DNA from: Rhodopseudomonas infernalis
GTDB lineage: Bacteria > Pseudomonadota > Alphaproteobacteria > Rhizobiales > Xanthobacteraceae
Direction of reading: 5' to 3'
Length of the DNA stretch: 64,000 nt
Assembly (NCBI RefSeq): GCF_022271405.1
Contig: NZ_JAJNAL010000005.1
Coordinates: 108,302 to 172,301 of the forward strand
Shown in pieces: positions 8,843 through 17,724 of the stretch (position 1 is the stretch's first letter; the number at the start of each line of letters is the position of its first letter). Under the pieces are notes generated by a model that saw nothing but the letters and a program-made list of their open reading frames with translations, ran no database searches and was not told the DNA's origin. The position numbers and the translations under genes are program-made.

Positions 8843-10018
8843 ATGATGTCCGAGAGTTATGACTTCGCTGTGGTCGGCGGCGGGATCTGCGGCGTCGCGG
8901 CAGCCTGCGAACTGGCCGTGTACGGGCGTGTCGTCCTGGTCGAACGCGAACAGCAGCTCGCCTACCACACAACGGGCAGGTCCGCCGCGATCTCGATGGA
9001 AAGCTACGGCAACGCCGTCATCAGAAAGCTGACGACGTGGTCGACGGCCTTCTACAAGGACGCCGACCATGACTTCTTCGAACATCCGGCGTGGAGCAGC
9101 CGCGGCGCGTTGATCCTGTCGGACGCCGCCAACCAGGATCATCTGATCCGCCGGATCGATTCTATCCGGCAATTGGTTTCGACCGTTCAGCAGGTCGATG
9201 AGCACACCGTGAGGGAGCTCGCTCCCTATCTCGCGCCGGGACGCTGGACAACAGCGCTGTACGAGCCGCACGCATTCGATCTCGACGTGCATGCGATCCA
9301 CTTCGCCTATCTCAAGAGCTTGCGCCGGCGGGGAGGGACCGTTCTCCGCGACCTCGCGTTTACCGGCGCCGTGCGCCAGGGCGCGGGGTGGACGGTCAGC
9401 CTGTCCGACGGCAGTCGGCTCGGCGCCGGTGTGATCGTCAACGCCGCCGGTGCCTGGGCCGACGAAGTCGCACAAAGGTCGGGTATCGATCCGTGCGGGA
9501 TCAAGCCGCTGAGACGGACGGTCGTGCTCGTGGACACGGCGGAGCGTCACCCGCACACGCCCTATATCGGGACCGTGGACGAGAGGATTTTCATCAAGCC
9601 GGAGGCCACCGGCCTGATGGTGTCGCCGTGCGACGAGACGCTTAGTGCGCCATGCGACGCCGCGCCTGACGAATTGGACATCGCAATCGCCATGGACCGG
9701 TTCGAGAGCATGACGACATTCGGGCGATCCACGATCCGCCGGAAATGGGCGGGGCTGCGAACTTTCGTCGCCGATCGCACGCCGATCGTCGGACGCGAGG
9801 GTCAGGACGCCGGCTTTGTCTGGTCTGCGGCGGTCGGAGGCTACGGCATCCAGGCGGCGCCGGCGATCGCAAAGCTCGCTGCGGCCGCTGCGCTTGGCGT
9901 GCCGTTTCCTGAAGACGTCTGCGGCGCGGCCATCCGCCCGTCCGATCTTTCACCGCAGCGGTGCCGAGCGATGGCAGGCGCCGAACACAGTCTCGGCGCG
10001 GTCGCCGAGCTGACCTGA
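8843..10018 (+). CDS. FAD-dependent D-amino-acid oxidase/dehydrogenase-type enzyme
   Basis: A 391-residue DAO-family flavoenzyme. The N-terminal ADP-binding motif is VVGGGICGVAAACELA, and the C-terminal FAD loop is in DRTPIVGREGQDAGFVWSAAVGGYGIQAAPAI. Members oxidise glycine, sarcosine or D-amino acids to imino acids. The neighbouring RidA-type deaminase and alanine racemase fit a D-amino-acid substrate. ATG codons at 8843 and 8846 are both possible starts. No signal peptide. Confidence 0.87.
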   Translation: MMSESYDFAVVGGGICGVAAACELAVYGRVVLVEREQQLAYHTTGRSAAISMESYGNAVIRKLTTWSTAFYKDADHDFFEHPAWSSRGALILSDAANQDHLIRRIDSIRQLVSTVQQVDEHTVRELAPYLAPGRWTTALYEPHAFDLDVHAIHFAYLKSLRRRGGTVLRDLAFTGAVRQGAGWTVSLSDGSRLGAGVIVNAAGAWADEVAQRSGIDPCGIKPLRRTVVLVDTAERHPHTPYIGTVDERIFIKPEATGLMVSPCDETLSAPCDAAPDELDIAIAMDRFESMTTFGRSTIRRKWAGLRTFVADRTPIVGREGQDAGFVWSAAVGGYGIQAAPAIAKLAAAAALGVPFPEDVCGAAIRPSDLSPQRCRAMAGAEHSLGAVAELT

Positions 10019-10052
10019 TGCCCTGAGCCGATTTCAAAAAGGAGATACTATC

Positions 10053-10493
10053 ATGGATTCCATCACCGCGTCTGATAACAGCCTGTCCTTCGACAAAGAG
10101 ATTATCTTCACTGAGAAGGCGCCGCTGCCGCTCGGCACATACTCCCAGGCGATCAGGGTGGGAGAGACCGTCTATCTGTCGGCGCAGACACCCGTGTCGC
10201 CGATCACCGGGCAGGTGGAAGCGGCGGATTTCGACGGGCAGATGCGCCAGACCATGGACAATCTGAAGGCGATGGCGGAAGCCAGCGGCGGAACGCTGCA
10301 GGATGTCGTCAAGGTCACGGTCTTCATCGCCGAGATCGGCGATTTCGCGAAGATGAACGGCATCATGGAGGAGTACTTCCAGAAGCCGTATCCCGCCCGG
10401 ACGACCGCGGGCGCGAACGGCCTCGCGCGCGGCACCCTGGTCGCGATCGATGCGATCATGGCGTTGGCGATCAGCACACCGCGTCCGTCCTGA
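10053..10493 (+). CDS. RidA-family imine deaminase
   Basis: A 146-residue YjgF/YER057c/UK114 protein, about 15 residues longer at the N-terminus than E. coli RidA. Conserved features are APLPLGTYSQAI, VYLSAQTPV, QMRQTMDNLKAMAEASG and the active-site arginine in YPARTTAGA. RidA proteins hydrolyse reactive enamine/imine intermediates made by PLP enzymes and amino-acid oxidases. It lies between the FAD oxidase and the racemase, with AAGGAG before its ATG, so it probably clears the oxidase product. Confidence 0.92.
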   Translation: MDSITASDNSLSFDKEIIFTEKAPLPLGTYSQAIRVGETVYLSAQTPVSPITGQVEAADFDGQMRQTMDNLKAMAEASGGTLQDVVKVTVFIAEIGDFAKMNGIMEEYFQKPYPARTTAGANGLARGTLVAIDAIMALAISTPRPS

Positions 10494-10505
10494 CGTCTCC
10501 GGCTG

Positions 10506-11669
10506 GTGAGCGTCGCCATGCCCGTTGGACACGGCGTGACATTGACGGTCGGGCTGGATGCGCTGGCGGCGAACTATCGCACCTTCCAGTCGGTCGCCTG
10601 CGGGGCCGAGGTTGCGGGGGTCGTCAAGGCGGATGCATACGGGTGCGGTGTGGCTGGCACCGTGCCGACGCTCACCAACATGGGGTGCCGCACGTTCTTC
10701 GTCGCGCATCTCGATGAAGGGATCGCGCTTCGCCAGCATGTCCGTCACGGCGCGATCTACGTTCTCAATGGGTTGCTGCCCGGCACCGAGGCCGTCTACA
10801 GCACGTATCACCTTCGGCCCGTCATCACGTCGCAACATCAGCTTTATGCGTGGAGCCGCTGCTGTCGCAAGAACGGCTGGAGGGGCGGAGCGGCGCTTCA
10901 TATCGATACCGGGATGAACAGGCTCGGCTTCCGTCTCGAGGAAGTCGCCGGCATTGCCGAGCTCTCGGTATCGGACCTTGCCTGTTTCGATCTGGTCCTG
11001 AGCCATCTTGCGTGCGGCGACGAGCCGGAGAATCCGAGAAACGCAGAGCAGCTGGCGCGCTTCACCTGGGCGCGGCGACTGCTGTCTTGCGTGCCGCGGG
11101 CCTCGCTCGCCGCTTCCGCCGGGTGTTATCTCGGAGTCCAGGCTCACTTCGATCTGGTGCGGCCGGGCATCGGGCTGTTCGGCGGCAATCCGTTCGCGAC
11201 GCGCAGAAATCCGCTCCAACCGGTGCTCAGGGCGTCCGCGCCGCTGCTGCAGGTCAAGCGGCACGCCGCCGGTGACTTCGTGGGTTACGGCTGTGATTGT
11301 CGCCTCGACCGGGACACGCTGATCGGAGCGGTCTCGCTCGGCTACGCGGACGGTCTGCCGCGGTCGGCCTCGTCGGCACCGGTGACGCTTTACTACGGCG
11401 GACTGCCGATCAGGGCCATGGGCCGGATCTCCATGGATATGACCCTCGTCGACCTCACCAGCGTCCGCCACCTGGAGCCGCGTGTCGGGACGCAGGTGGA
11501 GATCTTCGGCTCCAGCCGCGATCTCAATCACTTCGCAGGTTCGATCGGCACGATCGCAAACGAAGTCCTGACCTCGTTGGGCCGGCGGGCTCGCCGCGTT
11601 TACGAGCATCCGCTGTCCTGTCCGATCCATGACAACAATCCGGCCGTGCCGGTCGCGCAAGCGTCTTGA
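10506..11669 (+). CDS. Alanine racemase family protein
   Basis: PLP-dependent amino-acid racemase with the alanine racemase fold, 387 residues from GTG 10506 (an ATG at 10518 is an alternative). The PLP lysine is K41 in [10 protein letters not shown]. The second catalytic base is the tyrosine in [11 protein letters not shown], and [13 protein letters not shown] is the usual C-terminal domain motif. It is embedded in a catabolic operon, so it is probably the catabolic (DadX-like) type rather than the peptidoglycan-supplying enzyme. Substrate range, Ala versus Ser, cannot be read from sequence. Confidence 0.9.
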   Translation: MSVAMPVGHGVTLTVGLDALAANYRTFQSVACGAEVAGVVKADAYGCGVAGTVPTLTNMGCRTFFVAHLDEGIALRQHVRHGAIYVLNGLLPGTEAVYSTYHLRPVITSQHQLYAWSRCCRKNGWRGGAALHIDTGMNRLGFRLEEVAGIAELSVSDLACFDLVLSHLACGDEPENPRNAEQLARFTWARRLLSCVPRASLAASAGCYLGVQAHFDLVRPGIGLFGGNPFATRRNPLQPVLRASAPLLQVKRHAAGDFVGYGCDCRLDRDTLIGAVSLGYADGLPRSASSAPVTLYYGGLPIRAMGRISMDMTLVDLTSVRHLEPRVGTQVEIFGSSRDLNHFAGSIGTIANEVLTSLGRRARRVYEHPLSCPIHDNNPAVPVAQAS

Positions 11670-11683
11670 AGAGGAAGATCAGC

Positions 11684-12961
11684 ATGCAACTCTCACCCAA
11701 GAGCCAGGAGAAGGTCGTCCGGCGTCGTCATTCGCAGGCGATTTTTGCCTTGATCGACGAGGAAGAAAAGCGGCAGGCGAACTGCATCGAACTGATCGCG
11801 TCCGAGAACATCGTCTCGGACGATGTGTTGCGGGCACAGGGCTCGGTACTCACCAACAAGTACGCGGAGGGCTATCCCGGAAGGCGCTATTACGGCGGCT
11901 GCGATGTCGTCGACGAAGTCGAGCGGCTTGCTATCGATCTGGCCAGGCAGCTGTTTCAATGCAGTCATGCCAACGTGCAGCCGCATTCCGGAAGCCAGGC
12001 GAACGCCGCGGTGTTTCTGGCGCTGCTCTCGCCCGGTGATACGATCCTGGCCATGAAGCTGGACGCTGGCGGACACCTGACACATGGCGCCACCGTCAAC
12101 GTTTCGGGGAAATGGTTCAACGTCGTGCATTATGGCGTCGACGACACTAGCCAAAGGATCGACCTCGATGAGGTGCGGCGTCTGGCCAAGCAGCATCGCC
12201 CGAAGCTGATCATCGTTGGCGGGTCGGCCTATCCACGCGTGATCGACTTCGGTTGCTTCCGTAGCATCGCCGATGAAGTCGGCGCCTTCCTGATGGTCGA
12301 CATGGCGCATATCGCCGGCCTCGTGGCGGCCGGCGTTCATGGCTCGCCGCTGCCGCACGCCCATGTGGTGACGTCGACGACGCACAAGACCTTGCGCGGG
12401 CCGCGCGGTGGGTTGCTGCTATCGAACGATGCGCTGGTTGCGAAGAAGCTCGATGCCGCCATCTTCCCCGGCATGCAGGGAGGGCCGTTGATGCATGTCA
12501 TCGCCGCCAAGGCGGTGGCGTTCGACGAAGCGCTCAGCGATGAGTTCCGGCGCTACGGGCAAACGGTCGTCGAAAATGCCAGCGCGTTCGCCGACGCGCT
12601 TCAGGCCGAAGGCCTCGACCTCGTCTCCGGCGGGACCGACAATCATCTGGTGCTCGTCGATCTGCGCTCGCGAGGCGTCACCGGCGCTGACCTTGCCACG
12701 GCGCTGGAGCGGCTGGGCATTATCAGCAACAAGAACAGTATCCCCAACGATCCGCGTAGTCCCACGGTCACGTCCGGAATCCGGTTCGGCACGCCCGCCA
12801 TGACGACACGCGGCTTCGGGGCGGACGAGTTCCGACAGTTGGCCTCGATCATCGCTCGAACGAGTGACGTCGTGGCTGACGGGCGCCCGTGGGGTGATGC
12901 CGGCTGGGACGACGGCATCAAACACGAGGTGAGGGGACTGATCGCGCGCTGCTCGTCGTAG
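11684..12961 (+). CDS. Serine hydroxymethyltransferase paralogue
   Basis: A 425-residue SHMT-family PLP enzyme. The PLP lysine is K235 in [22 protein letters not shown] and [15 protein letters not shown] are intact. The start at 11684 has GAGGAAG upstream. A TTG at 11666 overlapping the racemase stop is a weaker choice. Because it sits in a racemase/oxidase operon away from folate genes, it is probably not the housekeeping GlyA. Possible roles are cleaving beta-hydroxy amino acids or 2-methylserine hydroxymethyltransferase (EC 2.1.2.7), whose product is D-alanine. Confidence 0.9.
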   Translation: MQLSPKSQEKVVRRRHSQAIFALIDEEEKRQANCIELIASENIVSDDVLRAQGSVLTNKYAEGYPGRRYYGGCDVVDEVERLAIDLARQLFQCSHANVQPHSGSQANAAVFLALLSPGDTILAMKLDAGGHLTHGATVNVSGKWFNVVHYGVDDTSQRIDLDEVRRLAKQHRPKLIIVGGSAYPRVIDFGCFRSIADEVGAFLMVDMAHIAGLVAAGVHGSPLPHAHVVTSTTHKTLRGPRGGLLLSNDALVAKKLDAAIFPGMQGGPLMHVIAAKAVAFDEALSDEFRRYGQTVVENASAFADALQAEGLDLVSGGTDNHLVLVDLRSRGVTGADLATALERLGIISNKNSIPNDPRSPTVTSGIRFGTPAMTTRGFGADEFRQLASIIARTSDVVADGRPWGDAGWDDGIKHEVRGLIARCSS

Positions 12962-13017
12962 CGCGGAGGGCTCGGCGCGGCGTCCTGGCGGCGCGACGAG
13001 CTGCGGGTTCATGGGCT

Positions 13018-14097
13018 TCAGCGATCGATCATGTGGAAGCCGACCGTGCCGGCATCGGCATCGTACAGATAGTCGAAAGCGTTCAGCGCATGGACGCTGG
13101 TGTTGACGAAGGTCGGGCGCTTGGCGCCGCCGACCATCACGATCCGCTCGGGCGCGGCGGCATTGGCGGTGTCGCCGGCGGCGAAGCCGTAACCCGGCGG
13201 GCGGGCCGCTGCGGCGTCGCCGAAGCGGATCGACAGCCGCGCACCCGGTGCCAGCGTCTCGCCGCCGCGCGCGCCCTCCGTCCGCTCCGCCTCGCGGTCA
13301 GCCGGCAGCGTCAGATACATGACCGAGACGCCCGTATCGATCAGCGCCGTGCCGCAGGCCGGCGTGCCGTCGTCGACCGAGATGCAGGCCGGCAGCGGGC
13401 CCCAGTCGCGGCCATCCGCTGCGCGCTGCAGCTGTACGACGTGATAGTTGCCGCGGGTGTTGGCGGCGGTCAGTCCGACATGGACGCCGGCGCGGGTCAC
13501 CACATAGCCGCGCCGCAGCGGGCCGGGCGCCGCCATGGTGCCCATGCCGGGCAGATTGAGGAACGGGTTCTTGTCCGGGGTGCTCTGGCTCTGATGGTCA
13601 CCCTCGCGCGCGAAGCCGATGCCCATCATGGCGACGTGGCGCGGCGCATCGCTCGGCTCGCAATTGCGCGCATTCGGCACGCAGTCGATCCGCTCGACCG
13701 CCAGCACGGCAATCGGCTTCGTCGTGACGCTCTGATCGTTGCTGCCGCCGATCGTGACGATGGTTTCGACCCAGCGGCCGCGCATGATCCGGCCGGAACT
13801 CGAATAGGTCAGCGTGCCGGGTCCGATCTGGCGCAAGTTGTCGATGTTCGGAATGCTCGAGGCCGCGACCACGATGCCGGTCGAACCGGTGTCCATCACC
13901 GCACGCACCGGCTCTCCGCCAAAACTCATCAGCAGCGTCGGCGGCGCGCGACGCGGCTCGCCGGTTTCGCTGTCGTTGAGGTAGCGCAGATAAGTTCCGC
14001 CCTCGCGGGCTTCGGTGCGCTGGGCAAAGCCGGGCTGCGTGACGCATGCCAGCGTGATGGCGATGCCGAATCTGGAGATGGTTTTCGCGACGTCCAT
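13018..14097 (-). CDS. Secreted aspartyl-protease-like protein
   Basis: A 359-residue exported protein, starting MDVAKTISRFGIAITLACVTQPGFAQ with a Sec signal peptide ending AQ. Two aspartyl-protease-like motifs are present: DTGSTGIVV at about residue 68 and ALIDTGVSVMYL in the C-terminal half, as in bilobal or retropepsin-like proteases. It has several cysteines and should be periplasmic or secreted. The ATG at 14097 has GGGAG 11 bases upstream. A perfect 20-bp palindrome sits 30 bases upstream. Activity is inferred from the motifs only. Confidence 0.7.
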   Translation of the reverse strand: MDVAKTISRFGIAITLACVTQPGFAQRTEAREGGTYLRYLNDSETGEPRRAPPTLLMSFGGEPVRAVMDTGSTGIVVAASSIPNIDNLRQIGPGTLTYSSSGRIMRGRWVETIVTIGGSNDQSVTTKPIAVLAVERIDCVPNARNCEPSDAPRHVAMMGIGFAREGDHQSQSTPDKNPFLNLPGMGTMAAPGPLRRGYVVTRAGVHVGLTAANTRGNYHVVQLQRAADGRDWGPLPACISVDDGTPACGTALIDTGVSVMYLTLPADREAERTEGARGGETLAPGARLSIRFGDAAAARPPGYGFAAGDTANAAAPERIVMVGGAKRPTFVNTSVHALNAFDYLYDADAGTVGFHMIDR

Positions 14098-14127
14098 CAG
14101 ATCAATCACTCCCTCGCTGCAAGGTCG

Positions 14128-14147
14128 CAACTATCATTTGATAGTTG
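14128..14147. promoter_or_regulatory. 20-bp perfect palindrome, candidate operator
   Basis: CAACTATCATTTGATAGTTG is self-complementary with 9-bp arms around a 2-bp centre. It lies 30 bp upstream of the protease start codon, where a repressor dimer would block transcription or initiation. No cognate regulator is adjacent. Confidence 0.5.
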
Positions 14148-14426
14148 TGCGGTGGAGGACGAGCTTACAAGTCAGAGCTTTACGAGATCCTCGGCGGCGA
14201 CGTGACAATTCGAACGAATTCACCGTGCGTGTCGTTGCGTGTCGCTTGTCCGATCCAAGTGTCAAAACAGCCACGGCCGATTCATCTCGCGGCTCGATCG
14301 AGCCCGAGCTGTGCACCCGTCGCTTCACAGCGAGGGGCGGGGGCGCGCCGATAGGCGCAAAGGTGGTGAGTTTCGCGATGGCTTTGCGGACCATCGCGCA
14401 ACGCCGGCTCGGCGCGCCCACCGCGG

Positions 14427-14744
14427 CGCTTTGTCGACTTCAGGCCCGTGCTTCCGGGGACAGGCCAGGGTCATGAAACCCCGCTGATCCGGCGGATTTC
14501 GCCGCCTTCACCTGTCCCGCGTCCAGCGAACTATCAAGTCGCAGAGCCTCGTAGTAGGCCCGGACGGGTCCCCGAAGCCTCCCGGACGTGCGGGTGCGAA
14601 CCGCAACGCGCAGGACGCCGCATCCGTTCAGGTTTTGCTGACCAGCGCCAGCTCCACCCGAACCACCGTTCCGAACCGGTTGCCCGGCCCGCCGATCTGT
14701 CCCACTCAACGACGCCTCGCGAAGCGCCCCTCACGGACAGGATG
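14427..14744 (-). ncRNA. Candidate structured RNA or long leader from a consensus promoter
   Basis: Transcribed on the minus strand from the promoter at 14751-14778. The transcript would be rich in stable hairpins. A 6-bp stem joins 14735-14740 and 14697-14702. A CCGG-GCAA-CCGG tetraloop hairpin follows. An 8-bp stem (14511-14518 with 14457-14464) encloses a GGCGG/CCGCC hairpin at 14491-14506. I cannot match it to 6S, tmRNA, RNase P or SRP RNA. It may be a free-standing small RNA or a 650-nt leader of the protease gene. The small open frames here look non-coding. Confidence 0.45.
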
Positions 14745-14750
14745 GGTCGG

Positions 14751-14778
14751 ATTATAGTCACAATGGGAATTTTGTCAA
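14751..14778 (-). promoter_or_regulatory. Consensus sigma-70 promoter
   Basis: On the minus strand TTGACA (14778-14773) and TATAAT (14756-14751) are both perfect consensus hexamers with a 16-bp spacer. Such matches are rare in this GC-rich DNA and resemble rRNA or ribosomal-protein promoters. The start point would be near 14744, reading toward the structured RNA region and the protease gene. Confidence 0.75.
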
Positions 14779-14785
14779 GTGTCCC

Positions 14786-14878
14786 GTAGGGTGGGCAAAG
14801 CGCAGCGTGCCCACGTGCAGCTTTTCCAAGCCCGCGACAACGCGTGGGCACGTCGCTTCGCGCCTTTGCCCACCCTAC
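14786..14878. repeat. Palindromic repeat, family B (GTAGGGTGGGCAAAGCG)
   Basis: A 93-bp inverted-repeat element: GTAGGGTGGGCAAAGCG at the left end pairs with CGCCTTTGCCCACCCTAC at the right, with inner arms GTGCCCACG/CGTGGGCAC. Further copies occur at 16272-16361 and, as half an element, at 18177-18215. Confidence 0.85.
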
Positions 14879-15013
14879 AAGGACTAAGCTGTGTTCGTGC
14901 GGCGTCAGACGCGCGCTCGACTTGAATCAAATTGCACCGAGTGTGTGGTGGATTTAGACAGCCGATCGGGGCAAAACACGCGGGCTTCAACCTGTGGGGT
15001 CGCGACGTTCGAG

Positions 15014-16165
15014 ATGCAGGGTTCGGTTGTCAGAGTCACGCTGTCCCTGATCGGGCCAGGCATCATCGGCGTGTTCGGCTTGGCGTTTCTGGCGGCCTGG
15101 AGCTACGACCGGCGGCGGCCCTATCTCGGCCTTCTGGCCGTCGCGTGTGCGCTGTTCGCGCTCGGTGCCTCCAGTCAGATCCTCTACTGGCCGCGTGATA
15201 CGGGCTTGAACGCGATGGTGTCGGGGGCTCTCTACAGCTGCGCCGTCATCGCGGCCGTCGAAGGCGTGTTGATCCGGTCGGGCAGGGCGTTCGGACTGTG
15301 GACCGACGTTGTGATCTTCGCCGCATTTTCTCTGGCACTGTATTATTTCTTCTACGTGGATCGCAGTCTGCTCGCGCGCATCTACGTGCAGAATTTCGGA
15401 TACGGACTTCTGCTCTGCGTCGCCGCGCTGAGATTGTCGCAGCTTCGACGCGGCCGGCTGGTGGACCGGATCCTGTTCTGGACGCTGTTTCTGTTCGGAC
15501 TTCATTTCTTTCCCCGCACCGTCTTCACGGTCGGCGTGTCGCCGCTGGCGGGGGGGCCACTCGCCTTCGCCGACTCCGTGTTCTGGCAGACCCTGCAGCT
15601 GTCGCTCGCCGTGCTGGGCGCAGCCTTGGCGATGGCCATTCTGGCCGCGGCGGTGTCCGACATCATGGACGATCTGCGTCGCGAACGCGATCTCGACCAT
15701 CTGACGGGGCTCCTCAACCGCCGCGGCTTTGAAGCCGAGATCGAGGCGCCGATGCGTCACGCTCCCGAAGGGGCGGCGCTGATCCTGTGCGACGTCGACC
15801 ATTTCAAATCGATCAATGACACCTTCGGTCATGATGTCGGCGACGTCGTGCTGAAAGAGATCGGTGCGATCCTGCGCAGAACTGCCCGTAAGGGCGATCT
15901 CGTGGGCCGTCTGGGCGGTGAGGAGTTCGCCGTGTTCCTGCCGGACGCATCGCCATCCGACGCCACCGAGTGCGCCGAGCGCCTTCGGCAGACGATCGCG
16001 AAGGGCCGACTTCCGGGTCTCGGCACCAGGTCTGTGACAGCGAGCTTCGGCGTGGCGACGATCCGCGAAGCCGGCGATTGGGCGTCGCTCTACAAAATGG
16101 CGGACAGCCGGCTGTACCAGGCCAAGGCAGCGGGCCGAGACCGCACGGTCGATCGCGGCGTGTAG
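15014..16165 (+). CDS. Membrane-anchored diguanylate cyclase (GGDEF)
   Basis: Makes c-di-GMP. The N-terminal half (about residues 1-215) has six or so hydrophobic segments, a sensory membrane domain I cannot name. The C-terminal half is a GGDEF domain: DVDHFKSINDTFGHDVGD, then the active-site GGEEF at residues 301-305. The inhibitory I-site RKGD lies five residues before it, so product inhibition is likely. No EAL domain. An open frame reaches back to GTG 14891, but the ATG at 15014 fits the first membrane helix. Flanked by repeats, transcribed alone. Confidence 0.85.
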   Translation: MQGSVVRVTLSLIGPGIIGVFGLAFLAAWSYDRRRPYLGLLAVACALFALGASSQILYWPRDTGLNAMVSGALYSCAVIAAVEGVLIRSGRAFGLWTDVVIFAAFSLALYYFFYVDRSLLARIYVQNFGYGLLLCVAALRLSQLRRGRLVDRILFWTLFLFGLHFFPRTVFTVGVSPLAGGPLAFADSVFWQTLQLSLAVLGAALAMAILAAAVSDIMDDLRRERDLDHLTGLLNRRGFEAEIEAPMRHAPEGAALILCDVDHFKSINDTFGHDVGDVVLKEIGAILRRTARKGDLVGRLGGEEFAVFLPDASPSDATECAERLRQTIAKGRLPGLGTRSVTASFGVATIREAGDWASLYKMADSRLYQAKAAGRDRTVDRGV

Positions 16166-16169
16166 TGAT

Positions 16170-16248
16170 GTAGGGCGCAATAGCGAAGCGAAGCATATTG
16201 CGCCACCACATGGTGAGCCTCAGATGACGCCGAGCTCATCCGCCCTAC
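16170..16248. repeat. Palindromic repeat, family C (GTAGGGCGCAATAGCGAAGC)
   Basis: Starts GTAGGGCGCAATAGCGAAGC and ends ATCCGCCCTAC, with an internal GCGCAAT/ATTGCGC pairing. Located directly after the diguanylate cyclase stop codon. A related half element (CGGATTACGCTGCGCTAATCC, ending CCGCCCTACG) is at about 33372-33402. Confidence 0.7.
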
Positions 16249-16271
16249 ACGTCGGAGCGAGTGATAGTCTC

Positions 16272-16361
16272 GTAGAATGGGCAAAGCGAAGCGTGCCCAC
16301 GCGCGCCGTTTCCGGCCGTCACACCGCGTGGTCACGGCGCTCCGCGCCTTACCCACCCTAC
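16272..16361. repeat. Palindromic repeat, family B
   Basis: Second copy of the family at 14786, about 90 bp, starting GTAGAATGGGCAAAGCG and ending CGCCTTACCCACCCTAC. Somewhat diverged in the arms, so it is an older copy. Confidence 0.8.
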
Positions 16362-16370
16362 GGCTGCGCC

Positions 16371-16796
16371 CTAGGGCGCCAGATGCGGCGTGGTGTTCAC
16401 CACCGGCGAGGCCTCGGCCGTCGCCGCGGTCGGCAGCTTGTCGTCATGGATCGCCAGGGCGCGTCCGATCCAGAACGGATCGGCCGTATGGTCCCGCCGC
16501 GGGTCGGTCGTATTGGGATGAACCAGAATACTCAGCCCGCCGTGATTGAGCATCAGCCATGGCACCAGGCTTGCGAACACGTCCGTCGCAAACGCGATCT
16601 GGATCATCGCGCCGTCATGCGGGCCGACCCGGACGTCGTGCCAACGGCCGACCTGCACCGCAAACCGCTCGCCGATCCATCGGACGAGCCGTTCAGCTGC
16701 CGGGCGCGTCGCCACCGGGTCGTAATAGATGTGCGCATGATAGCTGGCGATCTCGGCGAGCGGGCGAGGGCCGTCGGGAGCGGAGGAGTCGGTCAT
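16371..16796 (-). CDS. DOPA 4,5-dioxygenase family protein
   Basis: A 141-residue protein of the DOPA 4,5-dioxygenase (DOD-like) family, small non-haem extradiol ring-cleaving enzymes. Family features include SYHAHIYYDP near residue 17, WHDVRVGPHDGAMIQIAF, and a C-terminal LSILVHPNTTDPRRDHT. The histidines are the probable metal ligands. The start at 16796 has AAGGA eight bases upstream; a longer frame to 16913 is low-complexity and unlikely. Its aromatic substrate is unknown. The GNAT gene is divergently spaced 114 bases upstream on the same strand. Confidence 0.8.
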   Translation of the reverse strand: MTDSSAPDGPRPLAEIASYHAHIYYDPVATRPAAERLVRWIGERFAVQVGRWHDVRVGPHDGAMIQIAFATDVFASLVPWLMLNHGGLSILVHPNTTDPRRDHTADPFWIGRALAIHDDKLPTAATAEASPVVNTTPHLAP

Positions 16797-16909
16797 CGGT
16801 GGCGTCCTTGGCGGCGTTGCGTTCGGGGAGAGCGGCAGGGTGGCGCAGGAGTGCGGCGAGATCTGGGGCGGCTTTTCAGCAACACGACAGACCGCTACTA
16901 TTGCCCCGC

Positions 16910-17443
16910 TCACACGGGCATCGCCTGCTTCTCGAATTTGAAGAAGCCGCCATCCGGCGAACCGCCGTCACCGTCCGGCTGGTGCGGGTCCGGATGACGG
17001 TCGCTGTAGTATTCGACGATCTTGAAGCCGCATTTGTTGACGTAGAAGTGGATGTTGCGCCGCTCGAAATACGGCGTGTGGGTCTGCCAGACGCGCGTCT
17101 GCGGATACTGCCGCTCGATCGCCCGCCATGCCGCGAGACCAAGACCGCGGCCGTGCGCGCCGACGGCGATGAAGAAGAAGTCGAGTGAATTGCACTGGGT
17201 GACGGGATCGATCGTCACCACCGCGCCGCCGACCCGCGTGCCGCCCGCCACGACGTGATACACCACCGCGCCCGGCGCTGCGAGCGACCGCCGCACGTCG
17301 TCGTCCGACGGGATCGGCCCGTCCGACAGCGCGCCGAACTGCTCGATCACCGCGACAGCGAATGCCTCCTGCAACTGCCGTCCAAACTCCGGCCAGTCGT
17401 GCTCAGCGGCCAATTCGAGTGTCACGCTCTGGTCGTCCACCAT
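16910..17443 (-). CDS. GNAT-family N-acetyltransferase
   Basis: A 177-residue acetyltransferase. The acetyl-CoA-binding motif A is [20 protein letters not shown] (about residues 90-110), preceded by strand-forming [14 protein letters not shown] and followed by [14 protein letters not shown], which is the usual GNAT C-terminal strand. The C-terminus is Gly/Asp-rich ([11 protein letters not shown]). Substrate unknown. Confidence 0.82.
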   Translation of the reverse strand: MVDDQSVTLELAAEHDWPEFGRQLQEAFAVAVIEQFGALSDGPIPSDDDVRRSLAAPGAVVYHVVAGGTRVGGAVVTIDPVTQCNSLDFFFIAVGAHGRGLGLAAWRAIERQYPQTRVWQTHTPYFERRNIHFYVNKCGFKIVEYYSDRHPDPHQPDGDGGSPDGGFFKFEKQAMPV

Positions 17444-17599
17444 CCGCTCCTGTCGATGCCATGCCGGCGCCGCTCAATGCGCATTGCAGCCGGGGGCGCT
17501 GCCTTCGGCGGTGATGGTGGCGCCGATAAGGCGCGCGGGGTGCGACAAAGTGGGCGGCGGTTTAGCGCGGACGAGCGAAGCGACATCGGTAGCGAGGCC

Positions 17600-17724
17600 A
17601 GTCACCACCACTTTAGGCACCGGCCAGGGCTGGTAAGGTGACGTTCCCGCATCCGAAGAAAGATCTGCACCCGGAAATCGTCCGATCAGTGGTTCGGCAG
17701 GCAGGTCTGAAGGAGGTCCGGTGA
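17600..17724 (+). pseudogene. hicA: hicA toxin remnant, frameshifted and lacking its 5' part
   Basis: HicA is a small mRNA interferase. The codons from 17600 read SHHHFRH, which contains the HicA catalytic histidine region. One base is missing near 17621. The next frame, from 17623, reads ARAGKVTFPHPKKDL and continues to EVR-stop, the standard HicA C-terminus. No HicA-like N-terminal coding is visible upstream. The stop TGA overlaps the hicB GTG by four bases, the usual hicAB arrangement. The toxin should be inactive. Confidence 0.75.

Noticed and set aside
9642..11660. 672-codon minus-strand frame opposite the oxidase, RidA and racemase genes
   Set aside because: It runs across three well-supported genes and the predicted protein is Arg-rich with no motif; a GC-bias artefact.
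14440..14709. Small minus-strand reading frame inside the structured region
   Set aside because: No domain, low-complexity Gly/Arg/Ala composition, and the stems explain the sequence constraint better than coding.
14427..14744. Identification as tmRNA, 6S, RNase P or SRP RNA
   Set aside because: None of the conserved sequence blocks of these RNAs could be found by eye, so only a generic candidate is reported.
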